Positions 47,091 to 56,480 of a DNA stretch of 64,000 nt are shown in pieces. How positions within the stretch are numbered: position 1 is the first letter of the stretch; each line of letters opens with the position of its first letter. The stretch is from Rhizobium subbaraonis (GTDB lineage Bacteria; Pseudomonadota; Alphaproteobacteria; Rhizobiales; Rhizobiaceae), in contig NZ_OBQD01000012.1 in NCBI RefSeq assembly GCF_900220975.1, positions 124,001 through 188,000 on the forward strand, in the 5' to 3' direction. The notes beneath the pieces were generated by a model. That model searched no databases, was not told the DNA's origin, and saw nothing but the letters and a program-made list of their open reading frames with translations. The translations under genes were made by a program, and so were the position numbers.

Positions 47091-47675
47091 ATGCTGGCGC
47101 TCTACATCACCCATCCGCAGGTGCGGATAGAACCGGACGTGCCGGTCCCGCGATGGGGTCTTTCCGCGAAAGGGCGCGAGCGCGCGACCCAGGCGGCGCA
47201 AGCCGATTGGGCACGCACGCTGAAACGTATCATCTCCAGTGACGAGACGAAGGCGGTCGAGACGGCTGAAATCCTTGCGCAGGCGAGCGGCCTCACCGTC
47301 GAGGTGGTGGACGGAATGGGCGAGAACGACCGCTCCGCCACCGGCTTTCTCCCACCAGAGCGCTTCCAGGAGGCTGCCGACTGGTTCTTCGCCCATCCGA
47401 CGGAGAGCTTTCGCGGCTGGGAGCGGGCCGTCGACGCGCAGGCACGGATCGTCGCCCGGGTGGAGGCCATCCTGAACGACCACGGCACCGCAGGGCCGAT
47501 CGCCTTTGTCGGGCATGGCGGCGTGGGAACGCTGCTCAAGTGCCATCTTTTCGGCCTGCCGATCGCCCGGCGTCACGACCAGCCCGGTGACGGCGGCAAT
47601 CTTTTCGCCTTCCGGCTTGAAGATCGCTCCGGCGCATGCGACTGGACAGCGATGGAAACATGGAAGGGGTTTTAG
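47091..47675 (+). CDS. Histidine-phosphatase-superfamily protein with altered active-site motif
   Basis: This 194-residue protein has the branched phosphoglycerate mutase fold. The first motif reads YITHPQV where RHG is expected, so the catalytic histidine (His8) is kept but the phosphate-binding arginine is Thr. A second site reads [14 protein letters not shown] with Lys for the usual Arg. The second histidine motif [11 protein letters not shown] is intact. It may be a weak or specialised phosphatase. It is placed between pmtA and pyrF with short gaps, so the three are probably co-transcribed. Confidence 0.85.
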   Translation: MLALYITHPQVRIEPDVPVPRWGLSAKGRERATQAAQADWARTLKRIISSDETKAVETAEILAQASGLTVEVVDGMGENDRSATGFLPPERFQEAADWFFAHPTESFRGWERAVDAQARIVARVEAILNDHGTAGPIAFVGHGGVGTLLKCHLFGLPIARRHDQPGDGGNLFAFRLEDRSGACDWTAMETWKGF

Positions 47676-47677
47676 GG

Positions 47678-48376
47678 ATGGAAGCGCGCGAACGACTGAT
47701 CGTCGGGCTGGATGTTCCGACCGTGGCGGAGGCCGAGGAGAAGGTCCGCGCGCTCAGCGACAGCGTGGTCTTCTACAAGATCGGCTACCAGCTGGTCTTC
47801 GCAGGCGGGCTCGAGTTCGCCCGCGATCTTGCCAGGGACGGCAAGAAGGTCTTCCTCGACATGAAACTGCTGGACATCGACAACACGGTAGCGAAGGGCG
47901 TCGAGAACATCGCGAAGATGGGCATGTCGATGCTGACGCTGCACGCCTATCCGAAGGCGATGCGCGCAGCGGTGGAGGCGGCAGCCGGCTCCGGCCTGTG
48001 CCTGCTCGGCGTCACCGTGCTGACCTCCATGGATGCTGAAGACCTGATCGAGGCGGGATACAACGACACCCCGCAGGCACTGGTGCGGCGCCGGGCCGAA
48101 CAGGCGCGCGCCGCCGGTATGGGCGGCATCGTCTGCTCGGCCGAGGAGGCTGCCGCCGTGCGCGGCATTGTCGGTCCGGGCATGGCGATCGTCACGCCGG
48201 GCATTCGCCCGGCCGGTGCGGAGAAGGGAGACCAGAAGCGGGTGATGACGCCGGCAGAAGCCCTGAAGGCCGGATCGAGCCATCTCGTCGTGGCGCGGCC
48301 GATCGTCAAGGCCGCCGATCCGCGCGCGGCAGCAGAGGCCATCCTGGCCGAGATGACGGACGCGCTCAAAGCATAA
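47678..48376 (+). CDS. pyrF: Orotidine-5'-phosphate decarboxylase
   Basis: This 232-residue TIM-barrel enzyme performs the last step of UMP synthesis. [17 protein letters not shown], the catalytic array [20 protein letters not shown] (Asp-Lys-Asp) and [20 protein letters not shown] are present. The ATG at 47678 lies two bases after the previous stop. An upstream in-frame start at 47636 overlaps that gene and is not needed. Confidence 0.97.
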   Translation: MEARERLIVGLDVPTVAEAEEKVRALSDSVVFYKIGYQLVFAGGLEFARDLARDGKKVFLDMKLLDIDNTVAKGVENIAKMGMSMLTLHAYPKAMRAAVEAAAGSGLCLLGVTVLTSMDAEDLIEAGYNDTPQALVRRRAEQARAAGMGGIVCSAEEAAAVRGIVGPGMAIVTPGIRPAGAEKGDQKRVMTPAEALKAGSSHLVVARPIVKAADPRAAAEAILAEMTDALKA

Positions 48377-48392
48377 TCAAGGGAGAGACAAA

Positions 48393-48680
48393 ATGGCCAA
48401 GGGATACTGGATCGCACGCGTGGATGTTCGCGACGCCGAACGCTATAAGGACTATGTGGCGGCCGCCAAGCCGGCCTTCGAAAGGTACGGCGCCAATTTC
48501 CTCGCCCGCGGCGGCGCCTTCGAGAAGCTTGAAGGACAGGTTCGCGCCCGCAACGTCGTGATCGAATTCCCTTCGCTGCAGGCGGCGATCGACTGCTACA
48601 ACTCCCCCGAATATCAAGTCGCCGCCGCCATCCGCCAGGAAGTCGCGGACGCGGAGATGGTGGTCGTCGAAGGGGTCTGA
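48393..48680 (+). CDS. DUF1330-family small protein
   Basis: This 95-residue alpha-beta barrel-like (dimeric ferredoxin fold) protein reads YWIARVDVRDAERYKDYVAA, FLARGGAFEKLEG and EFPSLQAAIDCYNSPEYQ. Function is unknown in the family. It follows pyrF by 16 bases on the same strand and is probably co-transcribed, the usual placing in Rhizobiaceae. Confidence 0.93.
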   Translation: MAKGYWIARVDVRDAERYKDYVAAAKPAFERYGANFLARGGAFEKLEGQVRARNVVIEFPSLQAAIDCYNSPEYQVAAAIRQEVADAEMVVVEGV

Positions 48681-48799
48681 CGCACTGACAGCTAAGGCGC
48701 GCAAGTTGCAGCCAGGCACGTGCAGACAAGCCTTCACCTCCCCGGTGGTTTGGGCTATGTAGGCCTCACCTACCTTCGCCTATTCCAGGAGCTTCCCGC

Positions 48800-49774
48800 A
48801 TGACCCTCTCCAACCTTCCGCCGCAGGTCACCGTATTCGGTGGTTCCGGATTTGTCGGCCGTCATGTGGTGCGTGCGCTCGCAAGGCGCGGCTACCGCAT
48901 CCGCGTTGCCGTGCGGCGGCCGGATCTGGCGGGTTTCCTGCAGCCGATCGGCGGGCTCGGGCAGATCTCCTTCGTTCAGACGAACCTGCGCTACCGCGAC
49001 TCGATCGACCGCGCGGTTCACGATGCCGACCACGTCGTCAACTGCGTCGGCATCCTGTTCGAGAAGGGACGCCAGCGCTTCGACGCCTTGCAGGATTTCG
49101 GCGCACGCGCCGTTGCCGAGGCAGCCCGCGCCCGCGGCGCCACGCTGACGCACATCTCGGCAATCGGCGCTGACGCCAACTCGGCTTCCGACTACGCCCG
49201 GTCCAAGGGCCGTGGCGAACTGGGTATCCGCGAGGTGCTGCCGGAAGCCGTGATCCTGCGTCCGTCGATCGTCTTCGGACCGGAAGACGGCTTCTTCAAC
49301 AAGTTCGCCAACATGTCGCGCTTCGCACCCGTCCTGCCGCTGATCGGCGGCGGCCACACGAAGTTCCAGCCGGTCTACGTCGCCGACGTGGCCGAAGCCG
49401 TGGCGCGCTCCGTCGACGGACACGCCACCAGGGGCGCGACCTACGAACTGGGCGGCCCGGAAATCCTGACCTTCCGCCAGTGTCTGGAACTGATGCTCGA
49501 CGTCATCGACCGCAAGCGTCCTTTCGTCTCGCTGCCCTTCGGCATCGCCTCGATGATCGGCTCGTTCGCCTCGCTCGTCCCCTTCGTCGAGCCGCCGCTG
49601 ACGCCGGACCAGGTGCGGTTGCTGCGTTCGGACAACATCGTCTCCGACGAGGCGAAGAAGGAAGGGCGTACCCTCCAGGCGCTCGGCATAGCGCCGGTGC
49701 TCGCCGAGGCGATCCTGCCGTCCTATCTGGTCCGGTACCGCCCGCAGGGCCAGTTCACGCGCGGAACCGCCTGA
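48800..49774 (+). CDS. NDUFA9-like NAD(P)-binding protein (complex I associated family)
   Basis: This 324-residue extended short-chain dehydrogenase-like protein has the Rossmann motif VTVFGGSGFVGRHVVRAL and VNCVGILFEKGRQRF. Segment SASDYARSKGRGEL keeps the YxxxK pair. The family includes the NDUFA9 accessory subunit of mitochondrial complex I. In bacteria its role is unproven. A terminator hairpin follows. Confidence 0.88.
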   Translation: MTLSNLPPQVTVFGGSGFVGRHVVRALARRGYRIRVAVRRPDLAGFLQPIGGLGQISFVQTNLRYRDSIDRAVHDADHVVNCVGILFEKGRQRFDALQDFGARAVAEAARARGATLTHISAIGADANSASDYARSKGRGELGIREVLPEAVILRPSIVFGPEDGFFNKFANMSRFAPVLPLIGGGHTKFQPVYVADVAEAVARSVDGHATRGATYELGGPEILTFRQCLELMLDVIDRKRPFVSLPFGIASMIGSFASLVPFVEPPLTPDQVRLLRSDNIVSDEAKKEGRTLQALGIAPVLAEAILPSYLVRYRPQGQFTRGTA

Positions 49775-49813
49775 GGCCTTCCAGCATATCAAGCGCATCG
49801 CGCAAACGATGAC

Positions 49814-49840
49814 CGCCGCCCGGCATAGGGCGGCGTTTTC
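49814..49840 (+). terminator. Rho-independent terminator after the NDUFA9-like gene
   Basis: CGCCGCCC (49814-49821) pairs with GGGCGGCG (49828-49835) around GGCATA, then TTTTC follows, 40 bases past the stop. Confidence 0.85.
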
Positions 49841-50075
49841 CTTGGACGTCAGAAGCTGTCCGAGGGACATTCGCGCAGGCTCTGTGAACGGCAGCGCGCA
49901 GTGCCGGGACCAAGCGTTGCAGTTGTGCCGCACTGTCGAAAATCAGCACAGCATTTACGTGGCATTCAACATGTTCGGTTATTGATGTTTCGCAGGGCGG
50001 CGAATACACACCGCCTCGCGCAAGGGGCCGGACCGGCGAGACCCGCGTACATCTTTCCTCAAGGACTTCTTCGAC
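49841..50075. other. Gap upstream of the small exported protein
   Basis: About 235 bases, presumably the promoter and leader of the 50-residue protein. I see no clear -35/-10 pair. An ORF starting at 49901 in another frame is a shadow. Confidence 0.4.
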
Positions 50076-50228
50076 ATGGGCAAGGCAATTGCACTTTTCT
50101 TCGGCTGCGCGGCGCTGGTGATCCTGGCAGGCTCCTTCATGGCACCGAGCACCGTCGCCGCCGGCAAGCACGGCTGCGCCCCGGCCTATGGCGTCGACCC
50201 CTGCACGACCTCGTCGATCCAGCGTTGA
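50076..50228 (+). CDS. Small exported protein, 50 residues, unknown function
   Basis: ATG at 50076 with AAGGAC about 10 bases upstream opens a 50-residue protein starting MGKAIALFFGCAALVILAGS. It has a hydrophobic signal segment (4-24), cleavage likely near STVAAGK, and a short tail with two cysteines (Cys34, Cys43: CAPAYGVDPCTT) that could form a disulfide. A GC-rich hairpin (GGCCGG/CCGGCC, about 50238-50260) follows the stop. I do not recognise the family. Confidence 0.55.
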   Translation: MGKAIALFFGCAALVILAGSFMAPSTVAAGKHGCAPAYGVDPCTTSSIQR

Positions 50229-50293
50229 ACGAAGAAAGGCCGGACGACGAACGCCCGGCCCCTGATATCTGCGCCCGAAGGCGCCTGCATCGT

Positions 50294-50314
50294 CGCGAAC
50301 CGGTCGGGTTCGCG
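50294..50314 (-). terminator. Hairpin after uppP
   Basis: CGCGAACC (50294-50301) and GGTTCGCG (50307-50314) form an 8-bp stem just past the uppP stop. No U-run follows on the minus strand, so the termination role is uncertain. Confidence 0.4.
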
Positions 50315-50321
50315 AAATCCC

Positions 50322-51128
50322 CTACCCCCAGAGCGCCAGGCCGATAAGGCCAGCGACACCGATGACGATGCGCCAGATCGCAAAGGGCGCGAAACCGCGG
50401 CGCGAGACGAAGTCCAGCAGCGAGCGGACGACAAGCAGCGCTGAGAAGAATGCGGCAACGAAGCCGATGCCGATCACGATGCCGTCATCGAAGCTCAGTG
50501 CATCGCGGTTCTTGTAAAGGTCGAGCGTGAACGCGCCGAGCATCGTCGGCATGGCGAGGAAGAACGAGAACTCCGCAGCCGAGCGCTTGTCGGCGCCCAT
50601 CAGGAGTGCACCGGCGATCGTGGCGCCCGAACGGGAGGTGCCGGGAATCATGGCGAGGCACTGGAAGAAGCCGATCTTGAGCGCCAGCGACGGCGGATAG
50701 TCCATCACGTCCTTATAGCGCGGCTTCAACGGCAGCCGATCGATGACGTAGAGCACGATACCCCCGAGGATCAGCACGATGCAGATGAGCTGCGGCGTCT
50801 CGAACAGGACCGTCTTGATGAAATCATGGGCAAAGACACCGATGACCGCGGCCGGCAGGAAGGCAAGCAGGACGCAGAATACGAAGCGCCTCGCCTGGGC
50901 GCTGGTCGGCAGGGCCAGTGCGATGTGGATGAGTTTGGCCGCATAGACGGCAAGGATCGCCAGGATAGCGCCGAGCTGGATCAGGACGGCGAAGGTGTTC
51001 CCCGGGGACTTGAAGCCCATGAAGTGGCCTGCGAGCAGGACGTGGGCTGTCGAGGACACGGGTATGAACTCTGTCAGGCCTTCGATCACTCCGAGAACGA
51101 GGGCGCTGACAATCGACTGGTCGGCCAT
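50322..51128 (-). CDS. uppP: Undecaprenyl-diphosphatase UppP (BacA family)
   Basis: This 268-residue, about eight-helix membrane enzyme recycles the undecaprenyl lipid carrier for peptidoglycan and surface polysaccharides. The two active-site motifs are [15 protein letters not shown] (about 18-32) and [13 protein letters not shown] (about 162-174). Overexpression in E. coli gives bacitracin resistance. This is not the unrelated symbiotic BacA transporter of rhizobia. It is divergent from the GST gene. Confidence 0.96.
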   Translation of the reverse strand: MADQSIVSALVLGVIEGLTEFIPVSSTAHVLLAGHFMGFKSPGNTFAVLIQLGAILAILAVYAAKLIHIALALPTSAQARRFVFCVLLAFLPAAVIGVFAHDFIKTVLFETPQLICIVLILGGIVLYVIDRLPLKPRYKDVMDYPPSLALKIGFFQCLAMIPGTSRSGATIAGALLMGADKRSAAEFSFFLAMPTMLGAFTLDLYKNRDALSFDDGIVIGIGFVAAFFSALLVVRSLLDFVSRRGFAPFAIWRIVIGVAGLIGLALWG

Positions 51129-51297
51129 GGAAAATCCTTGAAGAGATGATGTCGCGAGCGATCATCAAAAACTGATTCGCTTGTGTTTGCGTTGTCATCT
51201 TCCTATAGCTTTGTGTCAGGAGTCGTGAACAGCGCAATCGCATTTCCCGGCCGATGGCCGGTCCGCTTCCTCCGACAATCATCAAAAGAAAAGCCTT

Positions 51298-51990
51298 ATG
51301 CCGACCCTCTATCATCACCCGATGTCCTCCTCCTCCCGTTTCATCCGGCTGGTTCTGTCCGAATACGGATATCAGACCGATCTCGCCGAGGAGCAGCCCT
51401 GGGAAAACCGGCGCGACTTCCTGACTTTGAACCCGGCAGGGACGCTGCCCGTCTATGTCGACGACAGCATGCGCGCGCTCTGTGGCGCCACGGTCATTTC
51501 CGAGTATGTGGACGAGACGCACGGCGTGCTGAAGCGCGACAGGCGGCTTCTGGCGGAGGACCCGTTCCAGCGGGCCGAGATCCGCCGCCTGGTGGAATGG
51601 TTTCTGCAGAAGATGGAGCAGGATGTGACCAGGCCGCTCGTGCGTGAGCGGATCTTCAAGCTGCAGATGACGCCAGACCAAGGCGGCGGGCCGCCGGACA
51701 GCAAGATCCTGCGCAATTCGCGCGCCAACGTCCGCCAGCACATGAAGTATCTGTCCTGGCTTGCCGGTTCGCGTACCTATCTCGCCGGCGACCGGCTGAG
51801 CTACGCCGATCTTGCGGCCGCAGCAGCCGTCTCGGTGCTCGACTATATGGGCGAGATCAACTGGCAGGATGCTCCGCAGGCAAAGGACTGGTACCAGCGC
51901 ATCAAGTCGCGCCCGTCGTTCCGGCCGCTGCTTGCCGAGCGCGTGCGCGGCGTAACCCCGGTCTCGCACTACGCGGACCTCGACTTCTAG
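51298..51990 (+). CDS. Glutathione S-transferase-family protein
   Basis: This 230-residue protein has an N-terminal thioredoxin-like domain ([34 protein letters not shown], with cis-Pro) and a helical C-terminal domain ([20 protein letters not shown]). SSSR near residue 11 may supply the catalytic Ser. The substrate is unknown. queG starts 7 bases downstream. Confidence 0.9.
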   Translation: MPTLYHHPMSSSSRFIRLVLSEYGYQTDLAEEQPWENRRDFLTLNPAGTLPVYVDDSMRALCGATVISEYVDETHGVLKRDRRLLAEDPFQRAEIRRLVEWFLQKMEQDVTRPLVRERIFKLQMTPDQGGGPPDSKILRNSRANVRQHMKYLSWLAGSRTYLAGDRLSYADLAAAAAVSVLDYMGEINWQDAPQAKDWYQRIKSRPSFRPLLAERVRGVTPVSHYADLDF

Positions 51991-51997
51991 GGCGACG

Positions 51998-53164
51998 ATG
52001 GCCATGGCCGGCGCGGCGACCAGCGCGGACCGGATCGAGCGGCAGCGCAACAAGCTCAAGGCCTTCCTCCTTGCCGAGGCGGCCGACAAGGGCTTCGACG
52101 TCTGTCGCGTGGCGCGCCCGGATTCCATTCCCGACGCGCCTGCCCGCCTCGATGACTTTCTCGCCGCCGGGTATCACGGCACGATGGACTGGATGGCGGA
52201 GACGCGTGATCGCCGCGCCGATCCCCGCGCGCTCTGGAGCGAGGTGCGTTCAGTCGTGCTGTTCGGGATGAACTACGGGCCCGACGAGGACCCGCGCGAT
52301 GTGCTCGCGATGAAGAACAGTGCGGCAATCTCGGTGTATGCGAAGAACCGAGACTACCACGACGTCATAAAGGGCAAGCTGAAAGAGGTCGCCACCCGCT
52401 TTGCCGCACGCGCCGGCGAGGACGTTAAGGTGTTCGTCGATACCGCGCCTGTGATGGAAAAGCCGCTTGCCATGCAGGCAGGACTTGGCTGGCAGGGCAA
52501 GCACACGAACCTCGTAAGCCGCGATTTCGGCTCCTGGCTCTTCCTCGGCAGTATGTTCACCACCGCCGAGCTCATCGCCGACGACCCGGAGCGCGACCAT
52601 TGCGGCTCCTGCCGGGCATGCCTGGATGCCTGTCCGACAAGCGCCTTTCCCGCACCCTACAGGATCGACGCCCGCCGCTGTATCTCCTACCTGACCATCG
52701 AGCACAAGGGGACGATAGAACGCGAACTGCGCCCCCTGCTCGGAAACCGCATCTACGGATGCGACGACTGCCTCGCCGCCTGCCCCTGGAACAAGTTCGC
52801 AGCCGTTGCGGCGGAAATGAAGTTTCACGCGCGCGACGACCTGCGCGCGCCGAAGCTTGCCGAGCTTCTGACGCTCGACGATGCCGCCTTCCGGACACGC
52901 TTTTCCGGATCTCCCGTCAAGCGCATCGGCCGCGACCGCTTCGTGCGCAACGTCCTGATCGCGGCGGGCAACAGCGGCGATGCCGCGCTCGCACCGATAT
53001 GCGCGACGTTGGCAAGCGACCCCTCCCCGACCGTCCGCGGCATGGCCGTCTGGGCGCTTCGGCAATTGCTGGCTAGAGACAGCTTCGAGAAGTTTGCTAG
53101 AAGAGCAGCCGACGAGACCGACCCGGAGGTACGGGCGGAATACGAGGCAGCGACGGAGGTCTGA
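51998..53164 (+). CDS. queG: Epoxyqueuosine reductase QueG
   Basis: This 388-residue cobalamin- and iron-sulfur-dependent enzyme performs the last step of queuosine tRNA modification. [13 protein letters not shown] (about residue 204) and [11 protein letters not shown] (about 254) ligate two 4Fe-4S clusters, and a C-terminal HEAT-like region follows ([13 protein letters not shown]). The start is ATG 51998, with 52004 as an alternative. It is co-directional with the GST and SDR genes, with gaps of 7 and 2 bases. Confidence 0.95.
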   Translation: MAMAGAATSADRIERQRNKLKAFLLAEAADKGFDVCRVARPDSIPDAPARLDDFLAAGYHGTMDWMAETRDRRADPRALWSEVRSVVLFGMNYGPDEDPRDVLAMKNSAAISVYAKNRDYHDVIKGKLKEVATRFAARAGEDVKVFVDTAPVMEKPLAMQAGLGWQGKHTNLVSRDFGSWLFLGSMFTTAELIADDPERDHCGSCRACLDACPTSAFPAPYRIDARRCISYLTIEHKGTIERELRPLLGNRIYGCDDCLAACPWNKFAAVAAEMKFHARDDLRAPKLAELLTLDDAAFRTRFSGSPVKRIGRDRFVRNVLIAAGNSGDAALAPICATLASDPSPTVRGMAVWALRQLLARDSFEKFARRAADETDPEVRAEYEAATEV

Positions 53165-53166
53165 TC

Positions 53167-54039
53167 ATGCGTCTTCTGGTGTTGGGAGCAGGCTTCTCCG
53201 GCCGTGCGATCGCGCAGGCTTTCCAGGCCGCAGGATATGGCGCGACCGGCACAACGCGTTCCAAAGAGAAGGCGGACGCCCTCGCCGCCCTAGGGATGGA
53301 CGCCATAATCTACGACGGCGAGGCGATCTCCGACACACTGTTCCAGGCCATGGGCGAGACCACGCACCTCGTGCAGTCGATTGCGCCTGGCAAGAGCGGA
53401 GATCCACTGTTTCGTGACGGCGTCCCGCCGATCGGCGAGCTGATGCCAAAGCTGCTGTGGGCGGGCTATCTTTCCACCGTGGGCGTCTACGGCGATCACA
53501 AGGGCGCGTGGGTGGACGAGGACACGCCTCTGCACCCCGTCTCCGCCCGCTCGATCGAGCGCGTGGACGCAGAAAACCGCTGGCTCGCATATTCGCAGGC
53601 AAGCGGGGTCCCGGTCGCGATCCTGCGCCTTGCCGGCATCTACGGCCCGGGGCGAAACGCGCTTCGGAACGTCGCGGAGGGCACGGCGCGGCGACTGGTG
53701 AAGAAGGACCAGGTGTTCAACCGCATCCGCGTGGAAGATATTGGCGCGGCGGCGTTGTTTCTGGCCGAGCACGGGCATTCGGGTGTGTTCAACATTACAG
53801 ACAACAAGCCCGGTCCGCCGCAGGACGTGGTGGCCGAGGCCGCGCGCCTGCTGGGGGTGGAAATCCCCCCCGAGGTTCCCGTCGAGACGGCCGAGCTTTC
53901 GCCCATGGCCCGCTCCTTCTACGGCGAGAACAAGCGCGTCTCCAATGCCAGGATGCGGGCACTCGGCTTCCGCTTCCGCTATCCCGACTACCGCATGTCG
54001 CTTGCCCAGATGCGCAACGACGACAGCTGGCGCGGCTGA
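53167..54039 (+). CDS. SDR-family NAD(P)-binding protein, YeeZ-like
   Basis: This 290-residue Rossmann protein has VLGAGFSGRAIAQAFQAAGY, YLSTVGVYGDHKGAWVDEDT, ILRLAGIYGPGRNAL and VFNITDNKPGP. It resembles atypical extended SDRs whose Tyr-Lys pair is lost or shifted, so catalysis is uncertain. It follows queG by two bases. Confidence 0.87.
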   Translation: MRLLVLGAGFSGRAIAQAFQAAGYGATGTTRSKEKADALAALGMDAIIYDGEAISDTLFQAMGETTHLVQSIAPGKSGDPLFRDGVPPIGELMPKLLWAGYLSTVGVYGDHKGAWVDEDTPLHPVSARSIERVDAENRWLAYSQASGVPVAILRLAGIYGPGRNALRNVAEGTARRLVKKDQVFNRIRVEDIGAAALFLAEHGHSGVFNITDNKPGPPQDVVAEAARLLGVEIPPEVPVETAELSPMARSFYGENKRVSNARMRALGFRFRYPDYRMSLAQMRNDDSWRG

Positions 54040-54424
54040 ACCAACGACTTCGTTAACAGACGATTACCGAAAAGTGCTTTGACCCGCCCAAGTTTGGCCT
54101 CTTTTTTGCAACCAAGGATAGAGCAAACCAGAAAAAAGTTTCGGATTGGCGTACCAAATTCGGCTGATGTGCAACTTTTTTCCAGTTTTCTCGGCCGAGG
54201 TCGGCAGGAAATTCCACTTTTGTCAACACTTCGAGATTCGCACTGATTCTAAAGGCATTTTAGGAACCGTTGTCGAAATCCGGAAGGATAGACAGCATTC
54301 TATGCAAATTCTCTCGAAGATCATCGGCAAGTAGTCCGGACGGGCCGAGGCCATTTTTCGCCATTTTTCGCCCCAATAGACAGACCTGTCAGAAGATACT
54401 GGACACCAGCACTGAGGGGTCAAC
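54040..54424. other. AT-rich region before the RlpA-like gene
   Basis: A 385-base region richer in A and T than its surroundings. It contains a tandem repeat CCATTTTTCG (54351-54360 and 54361-54370) and two GANTC sites (GATTC near 54235 and 54243). It probably holds the promoter and a long leader for the RlpA-like gene. No gene is supported, and a frame at 54146-54334 lacks family resemblance. Confidence 0.45.
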
Positions 54425-54790
54425 ATGTCTATCAAGTCCTCTACTGTGGCACTCGCCGCATTGATTATCGCTGCGCCCGTTACCTTCGCATCCACGGCGG
54501 AGGCTGCCGGCTGTGGCCGTGCATCCTGGTACGCGCTCACCTCGAAGACCGCCTCCGGCGAGCGCATGAATCCGGCCAAGCTTACCGCCGCCCACAAGAC
54601 CCTGCGCTTCGGCACGAAGGTCAAGGTCACCAACGCCAAAAACGGCCGCAGCGTCGTCGTTCGCATCAACGACCGTGGTCCCTTCATACGCGGCCGCGTC
54701 CTCGATCTTTCCAAGGCGGCCGCCTCGCAGATCGGCATGATCGGTGCGGGACACGCGAGCGTCTGTTATCAGATCGTCAGCGCAAGCTGA
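54425..54790 (+). CDS. RlpA-like double-psi beta-barrel secreted protein
   Basis: This 121-residue protein has a signal peptide ([20 protein letters not shown]) and then a double-psi barrel ([60 protein letters not shown]). Full-length RlpA is a septal lytic transglycosylase with a SPOR domain. This protein has no SPOR domain and no lipobox, so it is a short periplasmic form. It is followed by the rsmB-type gene after 163 bases. Confidence 0.85.
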   Translation: MSIKSSTVALAALIIAAPVTFASTAEAAGCGRASWYALTSKTASGERMNPAKLTAAHKTLRFGTKVKVTNAKNGRSVVVRINDRGPFIRGRVLDLSKAAASQIGMIGAGHASVCYQIVSAS

Positions 54791-54953
54791 CAGTCAGACC
54801 GGCTTCGCCTCCGGCGACCCGGTCGACTGAATGACGGCGTGGCCGCGCACCCGGTGCGGTTACGCCGTAAAGATGGTTCCGGCACAATTCGGCGCCCACG
54901 GCTTGCTCTCGCCGCGCTTCGCCGCTACCACGGCGGCAAAACGGAGTTGAGCA

Positions 54954-56240
54954 ATGCGATTGGGCGGACGGCTTTCGGGAGCCATCGAGGTTTTGGCGGA
55001 TATCGAGGCGCGCAAGCGTCCCGTCGCCGATGCGCTGAAGGACTGGGGCCTCGCCCATCGTTTCGCCGGCTCCGGCGACCGGGCGGCGATCGGCAACATC
55101 GTCTACGACGCGCTCCGGATGAAGCTGTCGCACGCCTACCTGATGGATGACGACAGCGCTGCCTCGCTCGGCCTCGGCGTGATGCTGCGGCAATGGGGCC
55201 TGACGCCGGAAAGCCTTGCGCGCGAGCTGGAAGGCGACAAATTCGCTCCCGAACTTCCCGCCGACCGCCTGAAGGCCTTTGCGAGCCGCAGGCTCGAGAA
55301 TGCGCCGCTGCACGTACAGGGCGACATTCCAGAATGGGTCCAGCCCTCGTTCGAGGAAAACTTCTCCGAGGACTGGCTCGAAGAGGCGAAGGCCCTCACC
55401 GGGCGCCCGACCCTCGATCTGCGCGTCAACACCTTGAAGGCCACCCGGGAGAAAGTCCTGAGGGCACTGGAGCGCAGCGGGGCAGAGCCTGCCAGGATCG
55501 CGCGTCAGGGTATCCGCATTCCGGCCGGCGAAGGCCCGTCGAGATTGCCGAACGTCACCGCCGAACTTTCCTTCCAGAAAGGCTGGTTCGAAGTCCAAGA
55601 CGAGGGCTCGCAGATCGTCGCCGATCTCGTCCTCGCCCGGGAGGGCGAGCAGGTGCTGGACTATTGCGCCGGCGGCGGCGGCAAGACGCTCGCCATGTCG
55701 GCGGCGATGAACAACAAGGGCCAGGTGCACGCCTACGACGCCGACCGCAAGCGCTTGGCGCCGATCATCGAGCGGCTGAAGCGCGCCGGCACCCGCAACG
55801 TCCAGGTTCACGAGGACCTCGCCTCGCTTGCGCCGTTTGCCGAACGCTTCGACCGTGTCCTTGTCGATGCGCCATGCACCGGCACCGGCACCTGGCGCCG
55901 GCGGCCAGACACGAAATGGCGGTTGACCGAGAAGAACCTCGAGGAAAGACTGGCCCAGCAGGAGGAGGCGCTGGCAAGTGCAGCGACCTTCGTTCGCCCG
56001 GGCGGCACCCTTGTCTATGTGACGTGTTCGGTTCTGCCTGAGGAGAACGAAAACCAGGTCTACAGCTTCTGCGAGGACAACCCGGAATTCGAGATCCTGT
56101 CGGCGGCGGGCGCCTGGGAAGAGCTGTTCGGCACCGACAAGCCGCAACCGTGGTCCGCCGACATGAAGACGGTCACCCTTACCCCGGCCTCGACCGAAAC
56201 GGACGGCTTCTTCTTCTGCGCCATGGGCCGCAAGGCCTGA
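54954..56240 (+). CDS. RsmB/NOP-family rRNA cytosine-C5 methyltransferase
   Basis: This 428-residue protein has an N-terminal NusB-like region (about 1-120) and a SAM-dependent domain. The SAM loop is YCAGGGGKTLAMSAAMNN, and the DAPCTGTGTWRRRPD and VTCSVLPEENE motifs carry the two catalytic cysteines. This matches the RsmB (16S rRNA m5C967) family, though the exact target base is not certain. Length is normal. Confidence 0.92.
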   Translation: MRLGGRLSGAIEVLADIEARKRPVADALKDWGLAHRFAGSGDRAAIGNIVYDALRMKLSHAYLMDDDSAASLGLGVMLRQWGLTPESLARELEGDKFAPELPADRLKAFASRRLENAPLHVQGDIPEWVQPSFEENFSEDWLEEAKALTGRPTLDLRVNTLKATREKVLRALERSGAEPARIARQGIRIPAGEGPSRLPNVTAELSFQKGWFEVQDEGSQIVADLVLAREGEQVLDYCAGGGGKTLAMSAAMNNKGQVHAYDADRKRLAPIIERLKRAGTRNVQVHEDLASLAPFAERFDRVLVDAPCTGTGTWRRRPDTKWRLTEKNLEERLAQQEEALASAATFVRPGGTLVYVTCSVLPEENENQVYSFCEDNPEFEILSAAGAWEELFGTDKPQPWSADMKTVTLTPASTETDGFFFCAMGRKA

Positions 56241-56307
56241 ACGATTCCCCCGCATCTATACTGCGTTCCATGAGGCGCTGCGCGTCTCATGCGCAGCACT
56301 GAGCGAG

Positions 56308-56324
56308 TGTTGAATTGTTCTAAA
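56308..56324 (+). promoter_or_regulatory. Possible Irr (ICE-type) box before the imelysin operon
   Basis: TGTTGAA-TTG-TTCTAAA is a 7-3-7 imperfect palindrome. It matches the rhizobial iron control element half-sites TTTAGAA/TTCTAAA at 5/7 and 7/7. A TTGACA -35-like hexamer follows at 56334-56339. In rhizobia the Irr protein acts at such sites according to haem and iron status. Confidence 0.4.
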
Positions 56325-56480
56325 CTATACACTTTGACACAAGTTTATTTTTGAGCGAATAGAAGTCCACCTGATACTATCCATCGCCCGGCCACGGGCG
56401 AGGTCCCGGCACATCGTTCGCCCGCACGGGGAGGGGCGCCGGGAAGGAACCAGACCTTTAACGGGACCCCAGGAGAAAAC

